Shown in pieces: positions 17,655-26,369 of a stretch of 64,000 nt of DNA. Every line of letters starts with the position of its first letter. Position 1 is the first letter of the stretch. This stretch comes from Lysinibacillus_B sp050613145 (GTDB lineage: Bacteria > Bacillota > Bacilli > Bacillales_A > Planococcaceae): NCBI RefSeq assembly GCF_050613145.1, contig NZ_CP192507.1, positions 3,658,001 to 3,722,000 of the forward strand, read 5' to 3'. The position numbers and the translations under genes are program-made. The notes under the pieces are model-generated. The model did no database searches, had not been told where the DNA came from, and saw nothing but the letters and a program-made list of their open reading frames with translations.

Positions 17655-19385
17655 TTAGCGCATTACAGACGGCAACATGACCGTATTTTTCATCACATCA
17701 AAAATGCCCCGCGGCGTAACGCGAATATATGGTAAATGTGTGGATTGTAAAAATAGCAGTGTATAAATCGCATCAGAATGTTGGTAGCCACGAGCACGTA
17801 ACGCTTCTTTTAACGCGATTTCTTTTTCGATTAGGTGCTCCACTGGACCGTTAGACATTGTACCAGCAATTGGGAGTGGTATACTTGCCACAACCTCTCC
17901 ATCTTCTACGAGCACAATGCCACCATTCATATTTTTTATTTCGCAAAATGCTTGTTTAATATCGGCAATGCTTTTCCCAATTAAAATCAAATCTCCGGTA
18001 TTAGAATAAGAAGAAGCAAAGCCTTTGACATGTGTATCAAATCCTTTAATCGTCGTATTGACACGCCACTTCCCATTGCGGTCAACAAGCATTAAATAAC
18101 TTTCATTCTCACCTAGTGGTAATTCCTTTTTATGAGCGGGAACTTTTGCACTATATGGTTTTGTAATGACATCATTGACCATTTCAATCCCAATCGGCAT
18201 TGAGAACTGGAAATCATCATCTTGTAAATCGAAGTGAATGTTCAAATCGCCCAGTATAGACCAGTCCATTTCAGGGAATGTATACACTTGCTCGCCGTCT
18301 CGTTTTAGCCAAACCCCTTTCGATAAAACTGACTCTGGCTGCGGTGTGAATTCGTCTTTTAAAATATTGAGTGTCGCATATCGCCCTGTTGCAATCATGC
18401 CATGTAAACTCGCCATGTTATAGTAGCGCGCTACATTATAACTTGCCATTTGGTACGCATCAATCGGATTGACCCCAACATCCAGTGCGACTTGGATACA
18501 TTTATCCATCACACCATCTCGGTGGAAGCTTGGTGTCGAGCCGTCTGTCGTCATCATTAAATGATCAAAAATATGGAGTTCTTTTTCTAAAATCCCTTTC
18601 AATAGATTTGGTAAATCCGGACGAATCGATGAATGACGAAGCGTTACTTTAATCCCGTGTTGAATCCGTTTGACTACTTCATCTGCTGTCATCGCTTCAT
18701 GATCCCCATCTGCCCCGAAAAGGCGCATTTTAACAAGTGTACGTTCAGATGCACCTGGGAAGTGCCCTTCGATTTTTTTCCCTTTATGTTTAGCTGATTG
18801 AATCCAGTAGAGCATTTGGTCATCTCCGCGCAGAAGACGCGGCCAACCTGTTAGCTCCCCCCCAAGTAATACATCGTGACGCTCTAGCCACTCTAGTACA
18901 GATTCGTTCGAGAAAATGTCTTCTTCATGCTCTAGCTCTGTTTGCGAATCAAACCGGCTCCACCAGTAAAACGAGAAAGGTAGTTGGTTTAATTTGTCTA
19001 TCATTGAAAACGCTTTCTTATTTTGTGATATTAAAACAAATGACATATTATCTGAAAGAAACGTTGTTGTTCCTGTTTGTCCTGCAAATTCTGCAAATGA
19101 ATGCGGATTATATAACTGGTACGGGTGCACATGCGGCTCAATATATCCCGGTACAATCGTTTTTCCTGCAACATCTACCATTTCAGTACCTTGCACATTT
19201 GATGGTAGTTCTTCTCCTACATACACGATACGATCATTTAAAATCCAAATGTTCCCTGTCATCCATTGTTTAAACATACTGTGCAAGTAACGTGCATTTT
19301 TTAACACAATATTCGGTGCTAATTTACCATCGATTACTGCTACTTGATCACGAATATTTTTTATCTTCCACTTAATTTCAGGCAT
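17655..19385 (-). CDS. yerA: Adenine deaminase-like amidohydrolase YerA
   Basis: 576 residues from 19385. The longer start at 19403 is rejected because its ATG lies inside the GAGGAG site that serves 19385. It belongs to the amidohydrolase superfamily, adenine deaminase (AdeC) branch: 'PGYIEPHVHPY' metal-binding histidines near residue 84, 'GHFPGAS', and 'DGSTPS' near the middle. It may deaminate adenine to hypoxanthine. B. subtilis has a separate adeC and a YerA paralogue, so activity on adenine is inference. Position next to the pur operon fits a purine role. Confidence 0.85.
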   Translation of the reverse strand: MPEIKWKIKNIRDQVAVIDGKLAPNIVLKNARYLHSMFKQWMTGNIWILNDRIVYVGEELPSNVQGTEMVDVAGKTIVPGYIEPHVHPYQLYNPHSFAEFAGQTGTTTFLSDNMSFVLISQNKKAFSMIDKLNQLPFSFYWWSRFDSQTELEHEEDIFSNESVLEWLERHDVLLGGELTGWPRLLRGDDQMLYWIQSAKHKGKKIEGHFPGASERTLVKMRLFGADGDHEAMTADEVVKRIQHGIKVTLRHSSIRPDLPNLLKGILEKELHIFDHLMMTTDGSTPSFHRDGVMDKCIQVALDVGVNPIDAYQMASYNVARYYNMASLHGMIATGRYATLNILKDEFTPQPESVLSKGVWLKRDGEQVYTFPEMDWSILGDLNIHFDLQDDDFQFSMPIGIEMVNDVITKPYSAKVPAHKKELPLGENESYLMLVDRNGKWRVNTTIKGFDTHVKGFASSYSNTGDLILIGKSIADIKQAFCEIKNMNGGIVLVEDGEVVASIPLPIAGTMSNGPVEHLIEKEIALKEALRARGYQHSDAIYTLLFLQSTHLPYIRVTPRGIFDVMKNTVMLPSVMR

Positions 19386-19604
19386 AATGCACACTCCTCT
19401 CAATCTCTATCTCGCGTATAGTCAATACAGATAAGCACATACTACGAATGCTTTTTGCTGGATATACGACTTTATCGTAACATAGCACTTTCATAAAGCA
19501 AAGTATTTCATAGGGATTATTTTAGTGTATAGGAAAATATAACCTTTTCTAGATTTTAGGGAATATATGACACCATTTTATATGTTTTAGAAGGAGGTGA
19601 TTGT

Positions 19605-19826
19605 ATGCTTTCACAAAATATTTCTGAGCAAAATGCCTTTATGCGTATGACATGTGGCATTGCCCTTGCCTGTTTCGGCACAGCCCGTATCGCTCGTAAT
19701 CCGAATTGCCTCATGGGGAAGATGATGATTATGGCGGGTGCGATGAAAGTCGCTGAAGGGTATTATCAGTATTGCCCGGTGGTGGCATTAGTAGCCGATA
19801 AAAATGAAGAAGAAATGTATTACTAA
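19605..19826 (+). CDS. Small membrane protein, DUF2892/YgaP-like
   Basis: 73 residues with two hydrophobic stretches ('MTCGIALACFGTARI' and 'MGKMMIMAGAMKVAEGYY') matching the short two-helix DUF2892 family, whose function is unknown. Four cysteines are present. A strong AAGGAGGTGATT precedes the ATG. It is divergent from yerA and convergent with purD, with which it shares a bidirectional terminator. Confidence 0.75.
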   Translation: MLSQNISEQNAFMRMTCGIALACFGTARIARNPNCLMGKMMIMAGAMKVAEGYYQYCPVVALVADKNEEEMYY

Positions 19827-19840
19827 TAGGATGCACCAAA

Positions 19841-19884
19841 AAGTGGGGTGTTCCGAAAGCTTTTACTTTCGGAACACCCCTTTA
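19841..19884. terminator. Bidirectional terminator between the DUF2892 gene and purD
   Basis: A 15-bp perfect stem GGGGTGTTCCGAAAG / CTTTCGGAACACCCC, with AAAAA on the left and TTT on the right, so it can serve both convergent genes. Confidence 0.9.
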
Positions 19885-19912
19885 CTTGTTGAGCAATATT
19901 TATTGATTCTTG

Positions 19913-21163
19913 TTATTTAAACGTACGCCAGCCGATGTCTTTACGGAAGAAGAAGTTTGTCCATTCTTTCTTCGCTAGCTCAGCGTATACTTTTTCTTGT
20001 GCTGCTTTTAAGTCGTCTGCTTTCGCGGCCACTAATAACACGCGGCCACCGTTCCCGACAAATTGACCGTCCACTTGTTTTGTGCCTGCATGATAGACAG
20101 GTAACCCGATATCTGAAAGCTCCGGTAGTGGATTGCCTTTTTCTACATCCCCTGGATAACCTTCAGCCGCTACGACAACACCTAACATTGCTTCGTTATG
20201 CCATTGTAGGTCGAAGTATTTTTCTTCCATTAATGCTGTCATAAATAAACCAAAGTCTGACGCCATACGTGGTAAAACGACCTGTGTTTCAGGATCACCG
20301 AAGCGCGCGTTAAACTCGATTACTTTAGGACCTTTTGGTGTTAAGATTAACCCTGCATACAGAATCCCTGTAAACGACACACCTTCTTCTTCCATCGCTT
20401 TGACTGTTGGTTCTACGATTTCGATGTAAGCACGTGATACCATTTCTTGTGAAATTTGTGGTACTGGTGAATAGGCACCCATCCCACCTGTGTTTGGTCC
20501 TTGGTCGCCGTCATATGCACGTTTATGATCTTGCGCAATGACCATCGGGTAAATTTGCCCTTTATGTACAAATGACATAAATGAAAATTCTTCCCCGTCA
20601 AGGAATTCTTCAATTACTACACGTGATGAAGAATCACCAAAACGTTGGTTACCAATCATATCGTTGACTGCTTCGATCGCTTCTTCTTCTGTCATCGCGA
20701 CAATTACACCTTTACCAGCTGCTAATCCATCCGCTTTGACAACGATTGGTGCACCTTGCGCTTGAATGTACGCAATCGCAGGCTCCGCTTCTGTAAATGT
20801 TTCATAAGCAGCTGTTGGGATATCGTATTTTTTCATAATTTCTTTTGCATAGGATTTAGAACCTTCAATTTGAGCTGCTGCTTGTGTTGGACCGAAGATT
20901 GTTAAACCTTCCGCTTGGAAATGATCAACAATACCAGCTGCAAGTGGTTGTTCCGGTCCTACGAACGTTAAGTCGATGGCATTTTCCTTTGCAAATGTAG
21001 TAAGCGCTGCAAAGTCTAACCCGTCGATTGCAACCACTTCTGCATCATGCTTCATCCCATCGTTACCTGGTGCAACGAATACTTTTTTTACTGATGGCGC
21101 CTCACTAAATTGCTTAGCGATTGCGTGCTCACGACCACCACTACCGATTACAAGAACTTTCAT
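19913..21163 (-). CDS. purD: Phosphoribosylamine-glycine ligase PurD
   Basis: 416-residue ATP-grasp enzyme, second step of purine synthesis: joins glycine to phosphoribosylamine. It begins 'MKVLVIGSGGREHAIA'. The ATP-grasp core has 'KADGLAAGKGVIV' and the metal site 'KVIEFNARFGDPE'. Length is as expected (~420). Unlike the other pur genes it is not tightly linked. A 491-bp gap with repeats and a strong terminator lies between purH and purD, and only 42 bp separate that terminator from the purD start. Confidence 0.96.
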   Translation of the reverse strand: MKVLVIGSGGREHAIAKQFSEAPSVKKVFVAPGNDGMKHDAEVVAIDGLDFAALTTFAKENAIDLTFVGPEQPLAAGIVDHFQAEGLTIFGPTQAAAQIEGSKSYAKEIMKKYDIPTAAYETFTEAEPAIAYIQAQGAPIVVKADGLAAGKGVIVAMTEEEAIEAVNDMIGNQRFGDSSSRVVIEEFLDGEEFSFMSFVHKGQIYPMVIAQDHKRAYDGDQGPNTGGMGAYSPVPQISQEMVSRAYIEIVEPTVKAMEEEGVSFTGILYAGLILTPKGPKVIEFNARFGDPETQVVLPRMASDFGLFMTALMEEKYFDLQWHNEAMLGVVVAAEGYPGDVEKGNPLPELSDIGLPVYHAGTKQVDGQFVGNGGRVLLVAAKADDLKAAQEKVYAELAKKEWTNFFFRKDIGWRTFK

Positions 21164-21204
21164 GAATAAAACCCTCCTACTGTTTTTATATTAAACTTTT
21201 CGTT

Positions 21205-21245
21205 AAAAAAAACGCTCGCCATATCTAGAATGAGGCGAGCGTTTT
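21205..21245 (-). terminator. Strong terminator between purH and purD
   Basis: A 12-bp stem AAAACGCTCGCC / GGCGAGCGTTTT, followed by eight T residues on the minus strand, 42 bp before the purD ATG. There is no clear promoter between it and purD, so purD may depend on read-through; this hints at attenuation. Confidence 0.9.
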
Positions 21246-21328
21246 GTGCATTCTACAGTAACCTTTCAATAATCGTACCCGACCAAAATAGTCATGTTGA
21301 ATAAGTTATTGTGTGAATGTTGCCGTTC

Positions 21329-21486
21329 TGCATCCCCCGACCAAAGTGGATGCATACTAAGCGGTCTATTTTAAATTAGCGTCATGTCCGGCCAAAGCCA
21401 TGCGCTTTGCTCCATGTTCTTCCGGCCAGAAAGAACAAATGAAACAATTTCAAACGCTTCTGCTATTATCCGGCCAGAATAATAGC
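21329..21486. repeat. Series of four hairpins with conserved CCGRCCARA loop
   Basis: H1 21329-21354: stem TGCATCC/GGATGCA, loop with CCGACCAAA. H2 21378-21406: stem AGCG(t)CATG/CATGCGCT, loop with CCGGCCAAA. H3 21415-21437: stem TGTTCTT/AAGAACA, loop CCGGCCAGA. H4 21462-21486: stem GCTATTAT/ATAATAGC, loop CCGGCCAGA. Stems are perfect or near-perfect and unrelated in sequence, while the loop is conserved. On the pur mRNA strand the loop reads TYTGGYCGG. Confidence 0.85.
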
Positions 21487-21562
21487 GAAACATTATTCTA
21501 TTATAACGTGACTTACTTAAGAAAACTATTGTTTTTTACTTTGGGAGCAAGTGTTACCCAAA

Positions 21563-21655
21563 TACCGGCGAAATTTAGTGATTTACCGGCGAATTTATCG
21601 GTTTTACCCGCGATTTTTTGAGGTTTACCCGCGAATTTGGGTGATTTACCCGCGA
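21563..21655. repeat. Five-copy tandem array with exact 21-bp period (array A)
   Basis: The core TACCSGCGA begins at 21563, 21584, 21605, 21626 and 21647, always 21 bp apart. Units are T-rich between cores. The last unit abuts the purH stop codon at 21656-21658. Confidence 0.9.
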
Positions 21656-23191
21656 TTAGTGTTTAAAGTGGCGAACACCTGTAAATACCATCGCAATACC
21701 ATATTTATTTGCCATATCAATTGAATCTTGATCTTTAATCGAGCCGCCTGGTTGGATGATGGCTTTAATACCCGCTGCTGCCGCTGCTTCTACTGTATCG
21801 CCCATTGGGAAGAATGCGTCAGATGCAAGTGCTGCACCGTTTGCTTTTTCACCCGCTTGTTCGAAAGCGATTTTTGCTGCGCCTACGCGGTTCATTTGAC
21901 CAGCACCAACACCAAGTGTCATTTGTGCATCAGATACAACGATGGCATTCGATTTCACATGTTTTACGACTGCCCAGCCAAGTTTTAATGCTTCCCACTC
22001 GGCTTCTGTTGGCTCGCGGTCTGTTACGACTTTAATGTCTGCATCAGCAAAGCCAAAGCGGTCTGGCTCTTGTACAAGTAAGCCACCTTCAACTGAAACA
22101 ACATTGAATTTGTCTTGTTTTGCTTGTGCAAAATCAATTGTCATCAGACGAATGTTTTTCTTAGCTGTTAAAATATCAAGCGCTTCTTGTGTAAAGCTTG
22201 GTGCGATGATGATTTCTAAGAAAATACCTGAAAGCTTTTCAGCTGTTGCTTGATCTACTTCCATATTCAGTGCAATAATCCCACCGAAAATCGATGTTGG
22301 GTCTGCTTCATATGCTTTATTGAATGCTTCTTCGATTGTCACACCTGTACCAACACCACAAGGATTCATATGCTTCACTGCTACCGCTGCTGGCATTTCG
22401 AATTCTTTTACGATTTGAAGTGCAGCGTTTGCATCTTGAATGTTGTTGTAAGAAAGCTCTTTCCCGTGTAACTGTGTTGCATATGCGATTGAGAAATCAG
22501 AACCAAGACGTTTTGCATAAAACGCTGCTTTTTGGTGAGGGTTTTCACCGTAACGTAACGATTGTTTTAACTCATACGTTACTGTTAAGTTTTCTGGGAA
22601 CTCTTCACCAATCGCTTCTGTTAAGTGGTTTGAAATGTACGAATCGTATGCCGCTGTATGACGGAATACTTTTGCTGCTAAACGACGACGTGTTTCAATC
22701 GTTGTCTTACCGTCTGCTTTTAACTCTTCTAGTACGCCTGCATAGTCGTTTGCATCTACAATTACTGTTACATAATCGTGGTTTTTCGCTGCTGAACGTA
22801 GCATTGTTGGGCCACCGATATCGATGTTTTCAATAGCATCGTCCCAAGATACGTTTGGCTTTGAAATGGTTTCAACGAATGGGTATAGGTTTACACAAAC
22901 GATTTCGATTGGCTCAATGCCGTGCTCTTGCATTTGTGCTACGTGGCTTGGCTCATCAAATTTCCCTAATAATCCACCGTGAATCATTGGGTTTAATGTT
23001 TTGACACGACCATCTAAAATCTCTGGGAATTTTGTTACTTCGTCAACAGCCGTTACTGGTACGTTGTTATCTTGAAGCAATTTTTTTGTGCCGCCAGTTG
23101 AAAGAACTTCGTAGCCTAATGCCACAAGCTCTTTTGCAAAATCTAAAATACCCTCTTTATTCGAAACACTGATTAGTGCACGTTTAGTCAC
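21656..23191 (-). CDS. purH: Bifunctional AICAR formyltransferase / IMP cyclohydrolase PurH
   Basis: 511 residues from a GTG start at 23191, chosen because TTGGAGGA lies seven bases upstream and the product then begins 'MTKRALISVSNKEG', the family form and length (512 in B. subtilis). An ATG-initiated frame from 23269 would run through this site and is rejected. The N-terminal IMP cyclohydrolase domain (to about 200) is followed by the formyltransferase domain with 'KHMNPCG' and 'PGGSIKDQDSID'. It catalyses the last two steps to IMP. The 21-bp array begins at its stop codon. Confidence 0.95.
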   Translation of the reverse strand: MTKRALISVSNKEGILDFAKELVALGYEVLSTGGTKKLLQDNNVPVTAVDEVTKFPEILDGRVKTLNPMIHGGLLGKFDEPSHVAQMQEHGIEPIEIVCVNLYPFVETISKPNVSWDDAIENIDIGGPTMLRSAAKNHDYVTVIVDANDYAGVLEELKADGKTTIETRRRLAAKVFRHTAAYDSYISNHLTEAIGEEFPENLTVTYELKQSLRYGENPHQKAAFYAKRLGSDFSIAYATQLHGKELSYNNIQDANAALQIVKEFEMPAAVAVKHMNPCGVGTGVTIEEAFNKAYEADPTSIFGGIIALNMEVDQATAEKLSGIFLEIIIAPSFTQEALDILTAKKNIRLMTIDFAQAKQDKFNVVSVEGGLLVQEPDRFGFADADIKVVTDREPTEAEWEALKLGWAVVKHVKSNAIVVSDAQMTLGVGAGQMNRVGAAKIAFEQAGEKANGAALASDAFFPMGDTVEAAAAAGIKAIIQPGGSIKDQDSIDMANKYGIAMVFTGVRHFKH

Positions 23192-23302
23192 AATAACGTC
23201 CTCCAATATGTTATAAGCCGTAAAAGCTTTTATTGTCATTTTCGCAACAGACACTGTCTGCTGCTCCATTAAAAGTTAGTATACTAATAAACTAGTACAT
23301 CA

Positions 23303-23866
23303 TTAGCTAAATAAATGTTGTAATGTTTTTGTATAAAGTGCATGTTCTACTTGATGAATTCGTTCTTCTGTCGCTTCGCGGTTTCGGTCGACAACTTCTA
23401 CCGCTGCTTGTGCGATGATAGGACCTGTATCCATGCCTGCATCTACATAGTGTACTGTCACACCTGTTATTTTCACCCCATGCTCCATCGCTTGCCCGAT
23501 CGCATCTTTGCCAGGGAATGAAGGTAGTAAAGATGGGTGAATGTTAATAATGCGATTCGGATATGCAGTGAGTAGCACATCACTAACGAGACGCATATAG
23601 CCTGCTAGCACAACCCACTCCACATTACGCGCACGTAATTCAGCAATAATTGCCTCTTCATATGCTGCTTTTGATTCGAATGTTTTTGGTGCAAGCTCTA
23701 GCACTGGGATATTCAAGTTATTTGCACGTGTAACGACGTATGCACCTGGCTTATCTGTCACAACAAGCTCGATGCTTGCTTGTAAGTCTCCACGTTCAAT
23801 CGCTTCTTGAATGGCTTGGAAGTTTGAGCCGCTTCCTGAAGCAAATACTGCAATTTTCGCCGTCAT
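23303..23866 (-). CDS. purN: Phosphoribosylglycinamide formyltransferase PurN
   Basis: 187 residues. 'FASGSGSNFQAI' binds the phosphoribosyl substrate. The catalytic Asn-His-Asp set appears in 'INIHPSLLPSFPG' and 'VTVHYVDAGMDTGPII'. It transfers formyl from 10-formyl-tetrahydrofolate to GAR. Its start overlaps the purM stop by one base. A gap of 111 bp leads to purH. Confidence 0.95.
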   Translation of the reverse strand: MTAKIAVFASGSGSNFQAIQEAIERGDLQASIELVVTDKPGAYVVTRANNLNIPVLELAPKTFESKAAYEEAIIAELRARNVEWVVLAGYMRLVSDVLLTAYPNRIINIHPSLLPSFPGKDAIGQAMEHGVKITGVTVHYVDAGMDTGPIIAQAAVEVVDRNREATEERIHQVEHALYTKTLQHLFS

Positions 23867-24921
23867 TACACTAAGCTCCCATCATGCTCACCATTGAAGA
23901 CAACGCCTTCACCTTTTACAACACGACCAATTTTATATGCTTTTTCGCCGTTTGCTTCTGCAGCAGCGATTACTTTTTCTACATCTGATTCAGGCACAGC
24001 TACCACAAAACCAACACCCATGTTGAACACATTGTATAAGTCTTTGTCTGCTAACTGTCCTTTGTCTTTTAAGAATTCAAAGATGCGTAGTACTGGCCAA
24101 GAGCCTAAGTCGATTTCTGTTGCAAGTCCTGCTGGCATCATACGTGGTAAGTTTTCATAGAAGCCACCACCTGTAACGTGTGCACAACCATGTACATCGC
24201 CTGCTTTAAGCATAGCAAGCACTGGTTTTGCGTACAGCTTTGTCGGTACAAGTAACGCTTCACCGATTGGGCCTAAGTCTTCATAGCCTTCTACTACTTG
24301 ATCGACTGCAAATTCATTATCCGCGAATACGATTTTACGCACTAATGAATAGCCATTTGAATGCACACCGCTTGAAGTAAGACCGATTAGTACATCACCT
24401 TCTACAATTTTTTCACCTGTAATGATGTCTGCTTTTTCACAAGCACCTACAGCAAAACCAGCTAAATCATATTCATCTTCCTCATAAAGACCAGGCATTT
24501 CTGCTGTCTCGCCACCGATTAAGGCTGCACCAGACTGCACACAGCCATCCGCTACACCTTTGACGATTTGCTCGATTTTAGCAGGCTCTGCTTTCCCTAC
24601 TGCTACATAATCAAGGAAATAAAGTGGCTCTGCACCTTGTGCGACGATATCATTGACACACATTGCGACACAGTCGATCCCGATTGTGTCGTGTTTATCT
24701 ACCATAAAAGCAAGCTTTAACTTCGTACCAACACCGTCTGTACCTGAAATAAGAACAGGTTCCTTTAAGTTTAACGTAGACAGGTCAAACATCCCGCCGA
24801 AGCCACCAAATGTCCCCATCACACCTAAACGATTTGTACGTTCAACATGTGATTTCATACGCTTCACTGCTTCATAACCCGCTTCAATATTTACCCCTGC
24901 TTGTTCATATGCTTTTGACAT
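23866..24921 (-). CDS. purM: Phosphoribosylformylglycinamidine cyclo-ligase PurM
   Basis: 351 residues of the AIR synthase fold: 'GTFGGFGGMFD' near residue 37, 'ISGTDGVGTKLK', 'CVNDI' and 'GGETAEMPG', all ATP/substrate-binding segments. It closes the imidazole ring to AIR. AAGGAGGAG precedes the start; 29 bp separate it from purF. Confidence 0.96.
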   Translation of the reverse strand: MSKAYEQAGVNIEAGYEAVKRMKSHVERTNRLGVMGTFGGFGGMFDLSTLNLKEPVLISGTDGVGTKLKLAFMVDKHDTIGIDCVAMCVNDIVAQGAEPLYFLDYVAVGKAEPAKIEQIVKGVADGCVQSGAALIGGETAEMPGLYEEDEYDLAGFAVGACEKADIITGEKIVEGDVLIGLTSSGVHSNGYSLVRKIVFADNEFAVDQVVEGYEDLGPIGEALLVPTKLYAKPVLAMLKAGDVHGCAHVTGGGFYENLPRMMPAGLATEIDLGSWPVLRIFEFLKDKGQLADKDLYNVFNMGVGFVVAVPESDVEKVIAAAEANGEKAYKIGRVVKGEGVVFNGEHDGSLV

Positions 24922-24950
24922 AAGCCGTTAGCTCCTCCTTAATAAACCTT

Positions 24951-26369
24951 TTAACATTCTTTTTCATGTGGTAAGACTGTATCTGAGAAAATTTCTGTTG
25001 GATATTTTCCTGAGAAGCAAGCCATACATAAGCCACGGTTTTCATCTTCAAATGGACGTGCAGTTGCTTCAATCATCCCTTCTGCTGACAGGAATGTTAA
25101 TGTATCTGCACCGATTGTTTCACAAATGTCTTGGACACTATGACTCGATGCGATCAACTCTTCATGTGTGGATGTATCAATGCCGTAGAAACATGGATCT
25201 GTCATTGGCGGCGATGAAATTACCACATGCACCTCTGTAGCCCCTGCATCTTTTAACATTTTAACGATACGACGAGATGTTGTGCCGCGCACGATTGAAT
25301 CATCTACCATCACGACACGTTTCCCTTTCACGACTTGCAGCACAGGTGAAAGCTTCATTTTTACACCGCGCTCGCGTAGCTCTTGTGTTGGCTGAATGAA
25401 TGTACGACCAACATAGCGGTTTTTAATTAAACCAAGCTCATACGGGATGCCGCTTTCTTCCGCAAAACCAATAGCTGCTGAAATACTCGAATCTGGTACA
25501 CCTGTTACAACATCTGCTTCAATATGGGCACATTCTTTTGCTAGTTGTTTCCCCATACGTTTACGAGCCATGTGTACATTAATACCATCGATATCTGAGT
25601 CAGGACGTGCTAAATACACATATTCCATTGCACACATCGCACGATTATCTTGCGATGCGAAACGATCCGATTCTAAACCTTTATCGTTAATAATGATTAA
25701 TTCACCTGGTTCTACTTCACGTACATACTCTGCACCGATTAAATCAAATGCACATGTTTCCGAAGCGACTACCCAGCCGTCACCTAATTTCCCTAATGAC
25801 AACGGACGTAAACCATGAATGTCACGCGCAACCATCATTGTTTCTTCTGTCATAATTAAGAATGAAAATGCTCCTTTTAATAAAGACAATGCATTTTTCA
25901 CTTTTGCACGGAATGGTGAATGTGTTGATTTTTTAATTAAGTGCGCTAATACTTCTGTATCGGAAGAAGAGTGGAAAATGCTTCCTCCTCGTTCTAAATA
26001 CTGTTTTAAGTGATTCGCATTTACTAAGTTCCCGTTATGCGCAATCGATAAACTGCCTGTTGATGAATGGAAAAGTAAAGGCTGTACATTTTGTAGACCG
26101 CCACCGCCTTGCGTTGTATAACGAACATGCGCAATCGCTGCTTTTCCTTTCACTTTGCTTAACTTTTCTTCGTTAAACACATCATTGACAAGTCCTTCGC
26201 CTTTTACGGCGCGCAGAGTAGAGCCGTCTGTAACGACAATACCTGCGCCTTCTTGTCCGCGGTGTTGTAGTGCATGTAAACCGTAGTAACTAATTTGTGC
26301 TGGATCTGAGTGTCCCCAAATACCAAAAACCCCACATTCTTCGTTTAAGCCTCTGATTTCAGCAAGCAT
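24951..26369 (-). CDS. purF: Amidophosphoribosyltransferase PurF
   Basis: 472 residues from 26369 (GGAGC seven bases upstream), inside the end of purL by 25 bp. An 11-residue propeptide 'MLAEIRGLNEE' precedes the catalytic Cys12 of the 'CGVFGIWGH' glutaminase site, as in B. subtilis. The PRPP loop is 'VVMVDDSIVRGTT'. Four cysteines typical of the iron-sulfur cluster form are present. It is the committed, feedback-inhibited first step of purine synthesis. An upstream ATG at 26387 lies inside purL and is rejected. Confidence 0.96.
   Translation of the reverse strand: MLAEIRGLNEECGVFGIWGHSDPAQISYYGLHALQHRGQEGAGIVVTDGSTLRAVKGEGLVNDVFNEEKLSKVKGKAAIAHVRYTTQGGGGLQNVQPLLFHSSTGSLSIAHNGNLVNANHLKQYLERGGSIFHSSSDTEVLAHLIKKSTHSPFRAKVKNALSLLKGAFSFLIMTEETMMVARDIHGLRPLSLGKLGDGWVVASETCAFDLIGAEYVREVEPGELIIINDKGLESDRFASQDNRAMCAMEYVYLARPDSDIDGINVHMARKRMGKQLAKECAHIEADVVTGVPDSSISAAIGFAEESGIPYELGLIKNRYVGRTFIQPTQELRERGVKMKLSPVLQVVKGKRVVMVDDSIVRGTTSRRIVKMLKDAGATEVHVVISSPPMTDPCFYGIDTSTHEELIASSHSVQDICETIGADTLTFLSAEGMIEATARPFEDENRGLCMACFSGKYPTEIFSDTVLPHEKEC

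Larger units (their letters stand above)
21164..21655 (-). other. Composite purH-purD intergenic region
   Basis: In transcription order after the purH stop: five 21-bp tandem repeats (21563-21655), four small hairpins with a shared loop (21329-21486), a fifth loop-like motif without a stem (21279-21288), and a strong intrinsic terminator (21205-21245). In B. subtilis purH and purD are adjacent. No credible coding sequence was seen here. Confidence 0.8.
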
